A stretch of 64,000 nucleotides of DNA from Strigamia acuminata (Eukaryota; Arthropoda; Chilopoda; Geophilomorpha; Linotaeniidae): the NCBI GenBank assembly GCA_949358305.1, contig OX442315.1, positions 24,578,427 through 24,642,426 of the forward strand. The letters run 5' to 3'. Within the stretch, counting starts at the first letter, position 1. Every line of letters starts with the position of its first letter. Position numbers and translations under genes: made by a program. This document shows positions 49,505 through 61,917 of this stretch, in pieces. A model generated the notes under the pieces. That model had not been told where the DNA came from. It made no database searches and worked only from the letters and a program-made list of their open reading frames with translations.

Positions 49505-52500
49505 GTATGTGCACTGAGTATCAACCCTTTGGTGTCACGCGAGGGAAATTTACGACATCACATGTCCGGCTTTTCATTCTTTTTTCGTCTTCTGGTGGGA
49601 GGACGCGTGTAGTGTGCGCGATTTTACAATTCACACCTCGTTTTATACATAACCTTTGAAAAAAGGGGTAGCGATTGGTCACAGAGATTTGTAGGAGTCG
49701 TAAGGCGGGAAAAAAATGGGCGCGTGCTCCGACATGTTGCGTCGGGTTTTTGCTGCATGAATGGCTAAAGAAAGGGTTATATATCAAATGAAACCTGGCG
49801 ATAAAAGGTATAGATTTTTTCAAACTCATTTTTTTGTCCGTTTTGTTTTGTTTTGTTTTGTGTCGGCGTAGGAGGATTTAGCGAGCGTACACCCGCTTTT
49901 TGGCAGGTTTGACATACGAGCGTGAACCCTTTAGTCGCTGGGAATCTTCATGTCAACGAGGTTAATGATAGCTAATGATTTATAAAGGCTCGTCACATCT
50001 GAACGCGTGCTCAGACGATATTCACATGGAAATGATGGACTGGTGACACGGAGAATGTTAAAATGCAAGTGCCAATTGGTCATCCTTTGATTCGGGCCCA
50101 TCTGTGTTTTTTAACGGTCGATGTCCAGCGCTCCGGTATATATTAACGCGTGGCGGAGGTGATCAATCTCTAGTAGTCAAGTCGTTAACCCGTTGATGGC
50201 AAGCGTATCACAATAGTGAAACGAGTCGGGGGGAATTTCTCTCGGCTAATATTGATGAAGGGGTTGCGTGAGCAGTGTGAAGGTGAGGCGCGCGCGCGAG
50301 ATCCCTTGGTGCTTCTTTGAATGTTTTTCAATGCGTTTTGCAAGGGAGAATTTGTGCAAGTTTTTGATACCTTCTCGGTGCATCCCTCTTCTTTTCAAGG
50401 CGCGCGTCTTGTTTTGCATAACCCTTTCTCCACGGCCCTCCTCCAAGGTCCCTCGATGATTGATGAGGCCCACTGTTGATATTCGAGTGCGGCCACAGAC
50501 GAGTTGAAGGTGTGAAACCCCTTCATCTGCACCTCTCCCTCCTCGTTTTCCCCCCACTAATTTCCCCTGGGTGAGCCAGCCGTTTTTTTTTATCCTTCTC
50601 TTATAACTCTATGCAACCCTTTGAAATTTTTTTTAACGCTTGGCATTTTTTTTTCTAATGCAATTTAGTGCATGCTCACTCACAATGCATCAAGCAAACA
50701 GTCTCCAGGTGAAACTACCGATTCCCCTCTCACGCCCCCCTTATATATATATATAGTTTTTTTTTTTTTGCTTTATCATTACTGACCCATTTAGAAGAAA
50801 AAAAAAGTCCGAAAAAAGTCCCCTGGGAGCCATTAGCGTAAACGGTTTTTTTTTTTTTGGTTTTTTCTAAATGGGAATTCAAAAGTTAATTGTGAAGAGA
50901 CGGAGCACGTGTTGTTGAAGTTTTGTGAATTGAATAGAGAGACATATTGGTTGAGGTTTTTTTTTTTGGTTTTATGATTTTAGTAATCCGCAGGGTTTTT
51001 AGTTGAATTGAGTCTAACGTGTTTGTTTGAAAGGTTGATTGACAGGTTGGAAAAGGATTACAAGTGGACAGAAACACTCGAGCACAATATGAAATGTGTG
51101 GAGAAAAGATTAGCCGCTCGAGGGGCTTGTGTTAAGTTGTCTTCTTCTTTTTTCGATCTTCTTTTTGTCGAGGTAAACACTCGAGCTTTTGGCGTTCGAA
51201 CCACAATAAGCTACTTAAGAACTGGATGGAATTGCATCGACTTGTCCCGTCCAGCTGTAAATAGAGAACGTTGGGTGGCAATGAGTGTCATTCTTGTGCA
51301 AAGTGGTTGCGTTTCTTCTTCGACTTGCTGCCAAACGTAATCTTTTCGTTTGCCAATAGCAAGATAGTGATACGGTCTGTTGACCGACTTGTATGGATTT
51401 CCTTCTCTTTTTCCACTTCTTTTCGGGGGAGTTGGGGGTGATTTTTCTGCTAGATGACATGTATTTTTCCTTACTATTCGCTCGTTTGCTCCACTTTGGT
51501 TTCTATGTTGCTTGGATACGTATAAAACATGTGCGTTTTATGCCTTTAGTGGAATGATGATGGGCCCGGACGAAACCTTTGCAAGTTTAGTGTTGTGTGC
51601 GGCCGTATCGTAACACGGTGTGAAAGGGAAATGGAATAAGTCTTATTTATATCTATAGTCTGGTTTTTTTTGTTGTTTTTTTTTGTTCTTTTAATCAAAT
51701 AGGAATTTAGGGGTTTGGGTTGGGGAGTTACGGTTGAAATTGATGTTCGTTCATTGCGAAATTGGTAGATTTCAAATAATTTCAATTTGGGATTAGACTT
51801 CTTTTCTTGTGAGATGATGGCTGTGTCGTAGTGATAAAAAGGGTTTTTTTTTTTTTTTTTTTTTTTTCATTTTTATTCCGATGGAAAAAGGAAGCAGTGT
51901 AGGATGGAGTCGGTGAATTCAATAGGCTCAGCATCACCCTCGCGATCCAGTTTCAATTTTCGACTTTTTGATTTTTTTTTTTCTTTTGACGGGGAAAGAA
52001 AGATTGGATTGGTTTAATAAATTTCAGCCATGTCAACAGCTTGGTAATGATAGTAATTAATAATATCAATAATTCAAAAAAAGAAAATTTGATGTTGGGT
52101 TATTTCGTTATCGTAACCTACTTTCTGCTTGCGGTTATCAGGGTTTAATTACAAATACGGTAACTAAGGAAATACATGACTTAGCAATTACTGGCTTAAT
52201 AAGTTATCGTATAAGGTCGTAAAAATAATAAACCACTAATTTCAAACAGAAAAAATTATACCAGTTGGCTAGATCACTTAAGAGTGTTGGAAAAAAATTA
52301 TTTTGACCTTTAAAACTGATATTTTGACGATTATCGTCGAAGCGAAGCTTAAAACGCGTTTCTTTTGTGTTTTTTGAATTTTCAAATCCACCTATTGTGA
52401 GATCTACGAACCGAACAAGTCAGGTGACTTTTCAGATGTGCAACTTCAACATCCAACTTGCATATTCGGCTGATTTTGAATTTGAAAATGTCTTCATCAA

Positions 52501-53559
52501 TTTAGGCAAACCGCTTTAGTGTGGGAAAAAAAAGAGTTAATGAATATTTAAATGAATGAAGGAAGAGATTGTACTAAAATTAAACTCACCTGTTTCCTGG
52601 ACTCGCATATCTAGTTTGGATTAATTTATTTTTTCTTCGAACGGATGTTATTATAATTCGAAAAAAAGTGGAGGGGTTGGGGAATGGGTTATTAGATTTG
52701 TTTTATGCGAGGCGGGTTTTGCACCTATTGAGCGCAACGTGAAGGGAGGGGCCGTTTCACCTTACCACTAATTAAAGGTTTATCTACTTTTGAATGTTTT
52801 TTTTGTCTGCTAATTATCGTAAAGTGGTAAAAACGTTAATTTTTTTTTTTTTTTTTAAATTGGTGATTGGATTTTTGATGTTTAAAGTAGAGATAAGGTG
52901 AACAAGTGGATGTTAATGTGATGTTTTGATGTTGTACAGCATCTTTAGGTCATTCTAATGGTTCATCAATTGAAGGTCGAGATTTTTGGGCCGAAAGGGT
53001 AAAATCTCATGGAAATTTGTATACTTGTTCGAGAGGAAGAAAGTTCAAAGGTTGAGAGAAAAAACGAGAATGTTGAAAGATGATAATGCTTGCAGAATGT
53101 TGAATATGAAAAATGTGACTAAATAAAAAATGTATGGGGAAGAAAACATTAAATAAAAGCGAACCAACTTGAGATTCATCATGTGACATACTAATCTTTT
53201 TGTAGCAGGAAATAAACAAGATTTTTTTTTATTTTTTAGAGAAGCTTCAATACGCATTGTATTTTGTTTGTGGCCTTGAATTTTATCTAATTTAATTTAT
53301 GAATAGATAAAAAGATAAATAACCAGTTTGTGTGTTCTAGTGGTTATGTAAAAAGATGATTGTTAATGTTCCGTAATAAATAAATGAAGAAAGGCGGAGT
53401 TGTAAATGTTGTTGTTTTCTTTGTTTTCTTGTTGAGTTTTGACGAATTTTCTCGCTATTTTCCGCTCGGATGAGGTTAGAAAGGAAAAAGGACGAGGTGA
53501 AGAGTCAAATGCAATCTCGTTACCAATAAAACAAGTGAGCAAGTTGGCATGACGACGGA
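49505..53559. other. Non-coding DNA, mixed composition
   Basis: No recognisable gene. Complex, GC-richer patches occur at 49880-50580 and 51030-51600, with a (TTTTG)n repeat at 49842-49860, an AT repeat at 50742-50755 and a 24-base T run at 51844-51867. Short ORFs on both strands overlap one another and have no family signature. Confidence 0.5.
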
Positions 53560-55200
53560 ACGCGAGTACGGGTGTGGCATCTGCTTGTAATGGTGGGGAT
53601 GAGTGTGTGCATTAATTAGCTGACAGGCCCCTCTCGAGACGATTCGGTGTCTCGACCATTACACTGAGCCCTCTTGTTCTCTACACCAAATTGTCGGGCG
53701 GAAAATCAAATTGACTCGTACCTGAGTAAAGACACGCATCGACCAAGCAGGGAAACGAGTGTGCTCGGCTTAATTTATCACTTTGACACCATCGTGACAT
53801 GGCGCCATTTTGACGACGTAATTATTTATGGCGGTGTCTTATAAAGTTTATAAGTGACGCCAGAAGAGGAAAAATGTTGCTTAATTTAACGCACCATCTG
53901 TTACCTTTACAGGTGAATGGCGACTCTTAAGTGCTGCACCGGAATTTGGAATCTACATGTCACGTGATAATGAGGGGGGGATTTTTGATTAAATGTTTGA
54001 AGGTTCATATTCAATTTTTTATTTAATGCTCGAGTGGAACTCGTGAGAATAATTGTAAATTTAATTGCTGTGTCATTTTCTTTTTGATGATTCAACTCTT
54101 GTTTCCGGTTTACTTTTTATTTTTATTTTTATTTTTTTTATTTTCCTTTTTGACGGATAATTCTAGGTGTGTGTATTGTATAATATGTACGAGTTTGCGG
54201 TTAACTTTTTCTGTTTTTTTTTTCGTGGTGGATATTTGCTTTAATTTTATTTCCCTTCGCCCATAAAAGAAAGGTGAAATTGTAGCGTTGGTTTGCTGTG
54301 GTATAAAGAAAGGTGTAAATTATTGTGCGTGATGGATGCGTTTGTCGGTTCACTTGTAATTACAAGTGGGAATTTTTTTAATACCTGGGGGTGGAGACCC
54401 CCTTGAAAAAAGTGAAGAAAAAAAATTATCATCCCATAAAGAGAGGTTTGTGATTGGGCTGTTGATGTCCTCTTTGGCCCCGAGTGAATATTGTCTGAAG
54501 TGGCCTTCTGGGTGACCGCACGGGTACATCACTCACCTGTTGCCCGAGAGGGGAAGTGTGTAGCAGCTGGAACCGGGTTTGTCTGTTGGATGCGACTCTA
54601 TTCAATGATCATTTACCCTTCAGCTTAAATCCAATGACCCTACCCTACTTTTTTTTTAAAGGGGGATGGCCTCTATTTAAAGAGCAGTTCATTTCGATCT
54701 GAGTGATTAAAATGCTCTAGTTTTGTTTAAATGTGCACGGTAGCTGTAATAAGTTTAGGTGTAATTGCACAGCAAGGAAATGCAATTAAGGCCAAAGGTA
54801 TGGTGTGGGTGGGTAGGACGGATTTTTTTTTTACTAAATATTTTTTTAACTAGAAATTTTAACTTTTAATGTGGGAACATGTCGGGGGGAGGGGGGGGGG
54901 GGTTAAAAATATATTTTTTTTTTATTTTTTTGAGTTGAACGGTGGGAATTTTTTGTTTTGAAACAGTTAATTTTTTCAGGTAGTAAACAGTTTTTTGAAT
55001 AGTTTTGAATATCCCATGTTGAGGGTCAAGGATCCGGTCACCTGTGTTTGACCCCGGGGGTCACGATCGTGTTGAGCCGCGGGAAGAAAAAGATCGTTTG
55101 CTCATTCCCATGTGAATGATGATGATGTATAAGTGCAACATAAATTAGGTGCAAGGGGCGGGGAAGGGCTGCTCCCACGCGCGTAAAATCACCTGTTGAT
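53560..55200. promoter_or_regulatory. Candidate enhancer region with E-boxes and YY1 cores
   Basis: A long stretch of higher complexity. CAGGTG/CACCTG occurs at 53910-53915, 54534-54539, 55039-55044 and 55190-55195, and CAGCTG at 54564-54569. ATGGCGCCAT (53799-53808), a palindrome made of two YY1/Pho cores, is followed 20 bp later by ATGGCGG (53828-53834). TGTGGGAA (54870-54877) fits the Su(H) consensus. A 19-base near-pure G run lies at 54884-54902. No ORF accounts for the composition. Confidence 0.4.
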
Positions 55201-56600
55201 TACACATAGTGGAGATCAATTGTAAGGCCAATGGGCAATCGCATTTACTCGTTTAGGAAGCAATACGGCAGCTCCAGTTTGTCAGGAGAGGGTTAAGAGG
55301 TTTGTTCGTACATGTCAGTTTGAACTTGTTTATGAGAGGGCGGTGGTTAAATAAACTCGCTGGATTTGGTTTAATAATAAAAAAAAAGTGGATAAAACAA
55401 GGTCGAAATTGTACAGAACGAGTTTAAGGGTCAGCTGATGAAGAAGCATCGTATTTCACAAAAAAGGACGTTCGTTTCCTTGAGGCTGTGCACCTTTTTA
55501 TTAGTTTTTGGTTGTTGATGCACCAGTGTGACCTGTGCGAATATTGGGAGATGATTAGTTGAATGTTTTAATTTTTAATTTTTTCACTTTTTTTTTTTCG
55601 TTTTGTTTAATTTTATTTTGGAGCTTAATTGCTAGTGAGTTGAGTGCATTTACATTTTTAATGTTTTAATTTTAACTCGGTGCTAATTGAAGTTGAAATT
55701 GGAAATTAGACATAATTTGTTTTATTTTTCTTTCAGGCTTGCTTGTACTTGAAGCTGAAATTAAATGGCATTTTTCTTTTCACGAATGTTTTAATTTTAA
55801 TGATATTTTTCTCATTTAAGTTGCAAACTTGCCAACTTTGCTGGATTTTTTTTCCAGTCCTTTTTTAAATTTAATTTGTGGCTACTGGTTTTTTTTCATT
55901 TCTTTTCTTTCTGTTTTTTTTTTTAACGTACACGCTGATGTAACAGATGGTCAAACAAAAGCACTTCCAATTGCATGGCAGACGCTCACTAAACACTATA
56001 GTACTCAACTTCTTGTCTTGAGTCTAAACTAATTTCCGTTTTTCTTTTATTAATTTTTTTTTTCTTCAAAATTTTATGGAGGAGAAAAAAATGAATGTCT
56101 TTTGCCAATAAAAATAATTACAAATAAAAAAGTCATGTTTTTTTTTAAATTAATAAATTAAAGAATGTTTTTTTATTTACTGAATAATAAAATTAGAACT
56201 TTTCTAGAAATGATGAAGGAAATTCGAATATGCTTTAAAGCTAGCCAGATACATTATTTTAATCAAAGCAACTTTAATATCACAAAGTTTTTAAACAACT
56301 ATTACTTCCTACAACAACCTTTCACTAATACCAATATTTGAGCAAAGGAGATTGAACCGTGATTAAGTGCAACGTCAAGATTAAGATTTATGATGTAAAA
56401 ATTTGGTTCAAATAATTTTTCTGCAATTTCTTTTCGGCTTTAAAACGTAATTAATTTTTGTAATGTTTTTAAGACATCACATTACACCATATACATATAA
56501 TATGGCCTTAAGAGTATTTTTAAATTAAGTTAGTCGTTATATTTTTATTTATTTATTCACGTGTTTTATTTATTTTTATATTTTACTTTGTTTTTTTAAG
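55201..56600. other. AT-rich non-coding DNA
   Basis: No gene seen. T-rich tracts and AT-rich sequence, a CAGCTG at 55432-55437, and a pyrimidine-rich lead into the candidate acceptor at 56600. Confidence 0.5.
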
Positions 56601-56651
56601 GTGAAATTCTACCATCTGTTGTGAAAGGAGGAAGTAATGGAAGAAATGCAG
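56601..56651 (+). CDS. Candidate internal coding exon (51 nt)
   Basis: A tract of T ending in TTTTTTTAAG at 56600 is followed by 51 nt and a GTACAG donor at 56652. Only one frame is open; after two bases that complete a phase-1 codon it reads EILPSVVKGGSNGRNA and ends in phase 1. The entry phase matches the exit phase of the exons at 42762-42813 and 49313-49504. The peptide is not recognised. If real, the next exon should begin with two bases completing a codon that starts with G, beyond this point and possibly outside the window. Confidence 0.35.
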
Positions 56652-59500
56652 GTACAGTTTTGAGTTTTTTTTCGTTCTTTATATGCAATTGAAAGATTCA
56701 TTGATTTTAAATGTGATTGTTAAGTGACCACGAATTTTTTTGGGTGTGTGTGTGTGTGTGTATTTTGACCTGAAAAAAGCTGGTTTTATTTTCTCGGCGA
56801 GGGGGATGTTTTTTTTATGGATCTTGCAACTGTGCGGTTTGTTTTTCCTTCGAGCTAATATTTGTTCGGGCAACAAACTGATGGACGCTCGTCCATTTTC
56901 TTTGCAAATGTGAAAGAAAACAAGTTGATCAGCTCAGCAGCTGGTTGGAGAAAGAAACTAAAGAGTAACAAACTTGTGTTGGATTTTATATTTTTATTTT
57001 TTTTTAAATATTTATTTTTATTTTTTGTTTTATCGTTCCAATTCTTGGGATTTGGTGTTTGGCTTCTTATGAAGTCATTTGTAATGGTGGGTTTGCGAGA
57101 GAACAAATTGATTTTTTATTATCTATTTCCCTTTGCAAGCTGGTGCTCGCTTCCTGTTGTGTGTGTGTTGTCTCTGCGTTTAGAAACAGAAAAATGTTTA
57201 GTGTATAGTCCAGGGCCTTCATTTCAATTACACCTTGGGACACCCATCATCAACGCTTGAGAAAAGTTAAGTCACAACGTTCACACAAAAGCCATTAAGA
57301 TTTTCGTTCTTAATGACCTTTTGTTGTTTGAAATATAATTTTTCATTTTATCCAGTAATTAGATGTGTGCTTGACTACAAGATCGATGGAGAATGACCGG
57401 GAAAAATTCATTACTTTTGAGAAAAAGAAAAAAATTTAAAAAATAAATAAAAAAATATTTTTTTTTTCTTCTTTTGTGTACGGTAAAATAAATAAATTGA
57501 GGTCGTATATGTCTGCATTGCAGTATATTAGCTGCAAGTCGGAATTTTTTTTGCATTCGTGGTTTGGAAGGTGAATACATAAAGAAAAGCATATTTTCTG
57601 AATGTCGTGGTTGGGTTTTTAGGACCGCCCATTTCATTTTGTATTTTTTTTCAATTACGTTCGCCTTTTCTAATGATGTCAATTCAAAATTTTCCCATTT
57701 GAATTCAGCTCGTTATTTTGTCGGCTGATTTACTTTGGGTTTGTGCTGTTCTTACAGTCGACTCTCAGTCTTCTCTATATCGTTTCTCTTTTATTTTTTT
57801 TTATTTTTTCGTTCACTACCTCTTCTTTTTTTCGGTCAATCAATATCCACGACCCCCTTTCTTCCAATAGAGAAATGCAGGCGAGTGGAAAAAGGTGAAT
57901 TTGCTTGCTGTCTTCTTTCCGAAAATAAACTTCAATCCTCACTGCATTCTGTGTGCTTTTACCAATCCATTTTTCGCCTTGATGGCTCCAACATGTGTCC
58001 ATTAAACGGACGCGCCTCAAACCGAATATTTAAACATAAAATAATAATCTTAAAAATATATATAAATTTTAATTTTTCCATGTATCGATCATGGTTTTTT
58101 GTCACGGGTTCTGGGAAAAATGTAACGATGATGTTAAAACAGGTTCTGCTTGTGGGACACCAGTAGAGTCACGACGTTCATGGACGATGAGGTCAACATC
58201 CTTTGATCTTGTCGCTTATTTTCCACTCACTTCTTTCTTATAAAATGCCACGTGGATCGATCGCTTGGCTTATACGACGCGAAGAAATTGAATAAAGCTC
58301 ACGACAAGAAACTTTCAATTTTCGCTTCCTTTACATCAAGTTAATTAATTTTGTGAGTTAAAAAAGAAATTATATATTTAAAAAAAAGTTCAAGCTGGAG
58401 ACTAGAGGGTGAGTCAATGGAATTGATGCGATTGTAATAAGCGCGGTTAAAGTCCCACGTGCATCCTTCTTGAGTGGACACTGGTTGACCACTTTAGTTT
58501 TCATCTTGTTTTCTCTCGATAGGATTGCCATTTGGTTGTTTCTTTTATTTATTTTGTTGTTGCCTGTATGATCGGATTAAACATTGCGCAAATCTATTAC
58601 GTAAACAAAACTGCTTGATTGCGATTTTTTCTTCTTATTTTTCCATATTTTTTTTTATAGTTTATTTTGTAACAGGAATAGATGGAAAGACGTGCATCAA
58701 TTGGTAATATCCAATTTCCTGCTACTATACTTCTCATCAAAATAAGGTTGTGTCAAAAAGGAAAATCCTATTACAAAACTCTGCATAATTCATGCATTTT
58801 GTTCATTTTTTTTTAAACTCGAGAGCTTTTTCTTTGATGGATCATTCTGCCTGGCATAAACTGAAATCTTTTTATCTTTTTTTTTTCTTTTTTTTTTTTT
58901 TTCTTTAAATTTAGTTTGATTTTGTTTTATCGAGTTCCTGTACCTTCATTCAAGTAGCACAATTTTCTTCTTTTTTTTCCCGTGTTGCTTTGAATCAGTT
59001 AAACGTGTTAGTTTTCTTGTTCCAATCAACACGCAGTAGAAGGTTACAGTAAGAGGCTTAGAATGTTAGTAAGAGGATTATTTCTTCATCAATACTAAAA
59101 GGAACATCGTCGCCTTTATTTTTTATATTCTGCAGTTGGAATTGAAATAAAAACCGAATTGGAATTAAACCACACATTTACAAGTTCCGGTTTTGATTTG
59201 CATCATTTTTAATTGAATAATAAAATAAATTAAATAAATAAATAAATAAAAAATAATACAAAAAATAAAACATGAAAACTATTAACTCATTATATTTGGC
59301 AATTGCTCGAATTTATTCCTCTATTTAATTTGCTAAATGTACGGAATGGCATTTAGACACGAACCTGGAGAGAGAGAAAATATTTTTTATTTTTTAGATT
59401 AAATTAATTCAATTTTAAATGGATTAAAAGAAATCTATGGAAAAAACTCGCTAAAATATATATATTTATAATAATCTTTCACGGCTGGCAGTAGTATTAA
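56652..59500. other. Non-coding DNA
   Basis: No recognisable gene. (GT)n at 56743-56762, a pyrimidine/A-rich low-complexity ORF at 57735-58166 that I do not credit, a complex patch at 58140-58300, and TAAA repeats at 59231-59250. Confidence 0.5.
56743..56762 (+). repeat. (GT)n microsatellite
   Basis: GT dinucleotide tract about 90 nt after the candidate exon ending at 56651. Confidence 0.85.
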
Positions 59501-59653
59501 GAGTTTTTAATTGAATTTGACCAAATTGGTAATGATGCGGCGCGCCATTAGTATCGTTGGCGCAGACTGGTTTATTGGGCGCCGACCTGTACTTTGTTTC
59601 CAATTATCGATTTGTTTTGGCGGCGCATTTGATGAAGTCGCAGACCCATAACG

Positions 59654-59885
59654 TATAAAACCGATATTTATAGTCGGGAATAAGAAAGACCATTGGCCTT
59701 TTCACCGAGGCGGACGAACCATGAGTTTAGTTTGTTTTTTATTGCACTCGATTTTTGGCGAATTTTTGTTGCGATTGGTTGCCTCAAAGCTCATCCCCAG
59801 GCTGCGGTTAGCTGGACAAGTGCAAAAATGGCGCCAAACGACGCAGATTTGGCCGATAATGAACGGTAGTTTGAAGTCCACTTGA
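59654..59885 (+). other. Candidate TATA promoter with short ORF and splice donor
   Basis: TATAAAA at 59654-59660 lies in a GC-richer block (59520-59940). An ATG at 59721-59723 opens a 54-codon frame (stop 59883-59885) with a hydrophobic start, MSLVCFLLHSIFGEFLLRLV, then basic residues. A possible donor GTAGTT at 59866 would cut the frame after one base of codon 49, making this a first coding exon. The ORF overlaps AAAATGGCGCC, a YY1-type motif. The alternative is a conserved regulatory block with a chance ORF; the overlapping minus-strand ORF is equally unconvincing. Confidence 0.2.
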
Positions 59886-59950
59886 GCCACCATTGCCAAA
59901 GGGCTCCCAACTGAAATTGAGTTGGGGGATTTTGAGATAGTGTTTACCAT

Positions 59951-61740
59951 TTTTTTTTTTTTTTATCTTCTTTTTATTTTATTTTTTTTTTATCTATATT
60001 CTTTTTTATTTTTTTTTTATTTGAGTCGTAAACTGTTTTGGATTCTTCTTTGAAACGGAGTAAACAATTATTTACACCACGCTTGAAACGATAAATGATT
60101 GGACGTGATTGTTTTAAATCGACACAAAAGTTGAATATAGTTTTTGTCTTCTTCCTTCCTTCCGTATTTATTTATTATTTATTCTTTTTTCAAATTATTT
60201 TTTGAATAAAAGGAAGCAATATGTAATTAAGGGATTAATTTTGAATGGCGTAGAATGGCTCGTGAAAGATTAACGTTCACGTAATAATAAGAAAAAGACA
60301 AAAGGGATAAGAGTCAATTGAATCATTCACTTCCTGGCAAATCGGCAAGACACAATGACTATCAAATTGAATGCTCTGACCTCTTATATAGCTCTAACTT
60401 GGTGTTTCGACTATTGTAAACAGCAACAAAAAGTCATTAATTCATTTTAATTCCTCTAAATTATAGTTATTAATATTATTTTATTTGTTTTTTGTTTTTT
60501 TCTTATCAATGAAGAAGAAAAATCGTTCAATTTGGACGCCATTTTTTTTCCAACCCTCATAAATTGCTTGTGAAATTTTGTTCGGTTGGCAGGGGTGGGA
60601 TGGCACTGAGTGGCACGTGCGTATCTTTTTATTTTTTTTTTGCCGAAGGCTTTTTATTTATATTTGATAAGAGAGAAATAGTCATCCCATTGCCGTATAT
60701 CTGGTTCGTAACAAACTCATTTAGCTTTGGTTAATAGCACTGAGTCTTCATATTTTTTTAAAAAAAGATAGGGGAGAGAGAGAAATATGAAGGGAATGGC
60801 AGATCACAAATCCCAAACATTTGACAGCAAGTTTGAGGCCGTTATGGCATCAACAGCAGGGTTGTGGAGGTGTGATGGTGGAATTACATTCCCAATCTCC
60901 AATGGCCAATAATTCAGTGATTTCAGTCTGCTCTTATTTTTTTTTTTATTATAATAAATATATTGGTTTGAGGTTGTTTATCTTGTTTAATTTATTTCTT
61001 TTCGTATATATATTTTAGATGGTGAAATTTATATAAATTTTATACTTTTTTCTTCTTATGCTTTAGTGGCTTACTAGATTGAAATCCAAATTATTCTCTG
61101 GCCTGGGAATAATTCAAGTTAAGTGCAAACGCTCTCTTCCATTTATTTCCCTTCATCTTTGTGCGAATTAGTTGACGGGGGAAGGTGAGGTAGCATTGTA
61201 GAAAGAATGAATTTTTTTTTTTATTTCGTTCACTTGATTGCTTTTCGACTCGTCTTCCTTTTAAAATCCAAATTGAATATTCGCCTCCAATTCCTTTCCT
61301 TTGTGTTTTTGTAATTTTTTTTTTCTTCTTTTTTTTTGTTTTCATATTTTTTTTTTAAATAAGAAATTTTTAATTTTAATTTCTTTTTCTCTTTAAATTA
61401 AACAACGTCGTGTTCGGCCGTAATGCCATGGAAGCGGCACCTTAATGTTGACATTTCTTGCCAATTCAGTGAATATAATTATAGAATGAGGAAATGTTTA
61501 CTCCATTTCGGTATTTATGCATCTGGCAATTAGATAAAAATAACTTTGGTTTCCTTTTGTGAGCGATAAGCCTCTGCGAAACGCATATAAAACTAATAAA
61601 CAAATAATAATGAAGGAGAAATTTTTGTTTTGAAAATGAAATTTTCTCCTCCTCGTGTCACTGTCTATTTTCAATCATAACACAAAAGGCTTTGAATGGT
61701 TGGCGCGTGCATATTCATGAGCCCATCACACATAATCACC
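59951..61740. other. AT-rich non-coding DNA
   Basis: No gene seen. Long T-rich runs occur at 59949-60021 and 61308-61360. Short ORFs are low complexity. Confidence 0.5.
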
Positions 61741-61755
61741 ATAATTTGCAGCAGT

Positions 61756-61792
61756 TATAAAAGGCATTTGGCCGCCACTGCTGCAGGGAATC
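61756..61792 (+). promoter_or_regulatory. TATA-box core promoter candidate
   Basis: TATAAAAGG at 61756-61764 is a strong TATA box inside a balanced-composition block (61690-61910). About 30 bp downstream lies AATCAGA (61789-61795), an initiator-like start site. The spacing is that of a classic TATA/Inr promoter and it sits just ahead of an ATG with good context. Confidence 0.4.
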
Positions 61793-61832
61793 AGAAAAGT
61801 GCTCACCAACTTAACTGGAGCAATAAACCAAA

Positions 61833-61911
61833 ATGTCAATTTGCGAAATTGGTTGGTGCAGCTTGGTGTTATTAGCGCAGTGTCGTCTTTCCCTTTCGCT
61901 CGTCGTTAGTG
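61833..61911 (+). CDS. Candidate first coding exon with signal-peptide-like start
   Basis: The ATG lies in the context CCAAAATG, close to the arthropod start consensus, about 42 nt after the predicted transcription start. The frame reads MSICEIGWCSLVLLAQCRLS then LSLVVS, a mostly hydrophobic leader that could be a signal peptide, although it holds an Arg in the core. The donor GTAATT at 61912 ends the exon in phase 1, a phase common after signal-peptide exons; without splicing the frame stops two codons later. The rest of the gene would lie to the right. No family can be named. Confidence 0.3.
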
Positions 61912-61917
61912 GTAATT

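Noticed and set aside
52326-52338. GACGATTATCGTC palindrome
   Set aside because: Six-bp arms; too short to single out.
57735-58166. 143-codon plus-strand ORF
   Set aside because: Begins in pyrimidine-rich low-complexity sequence and has no recognisable domain.
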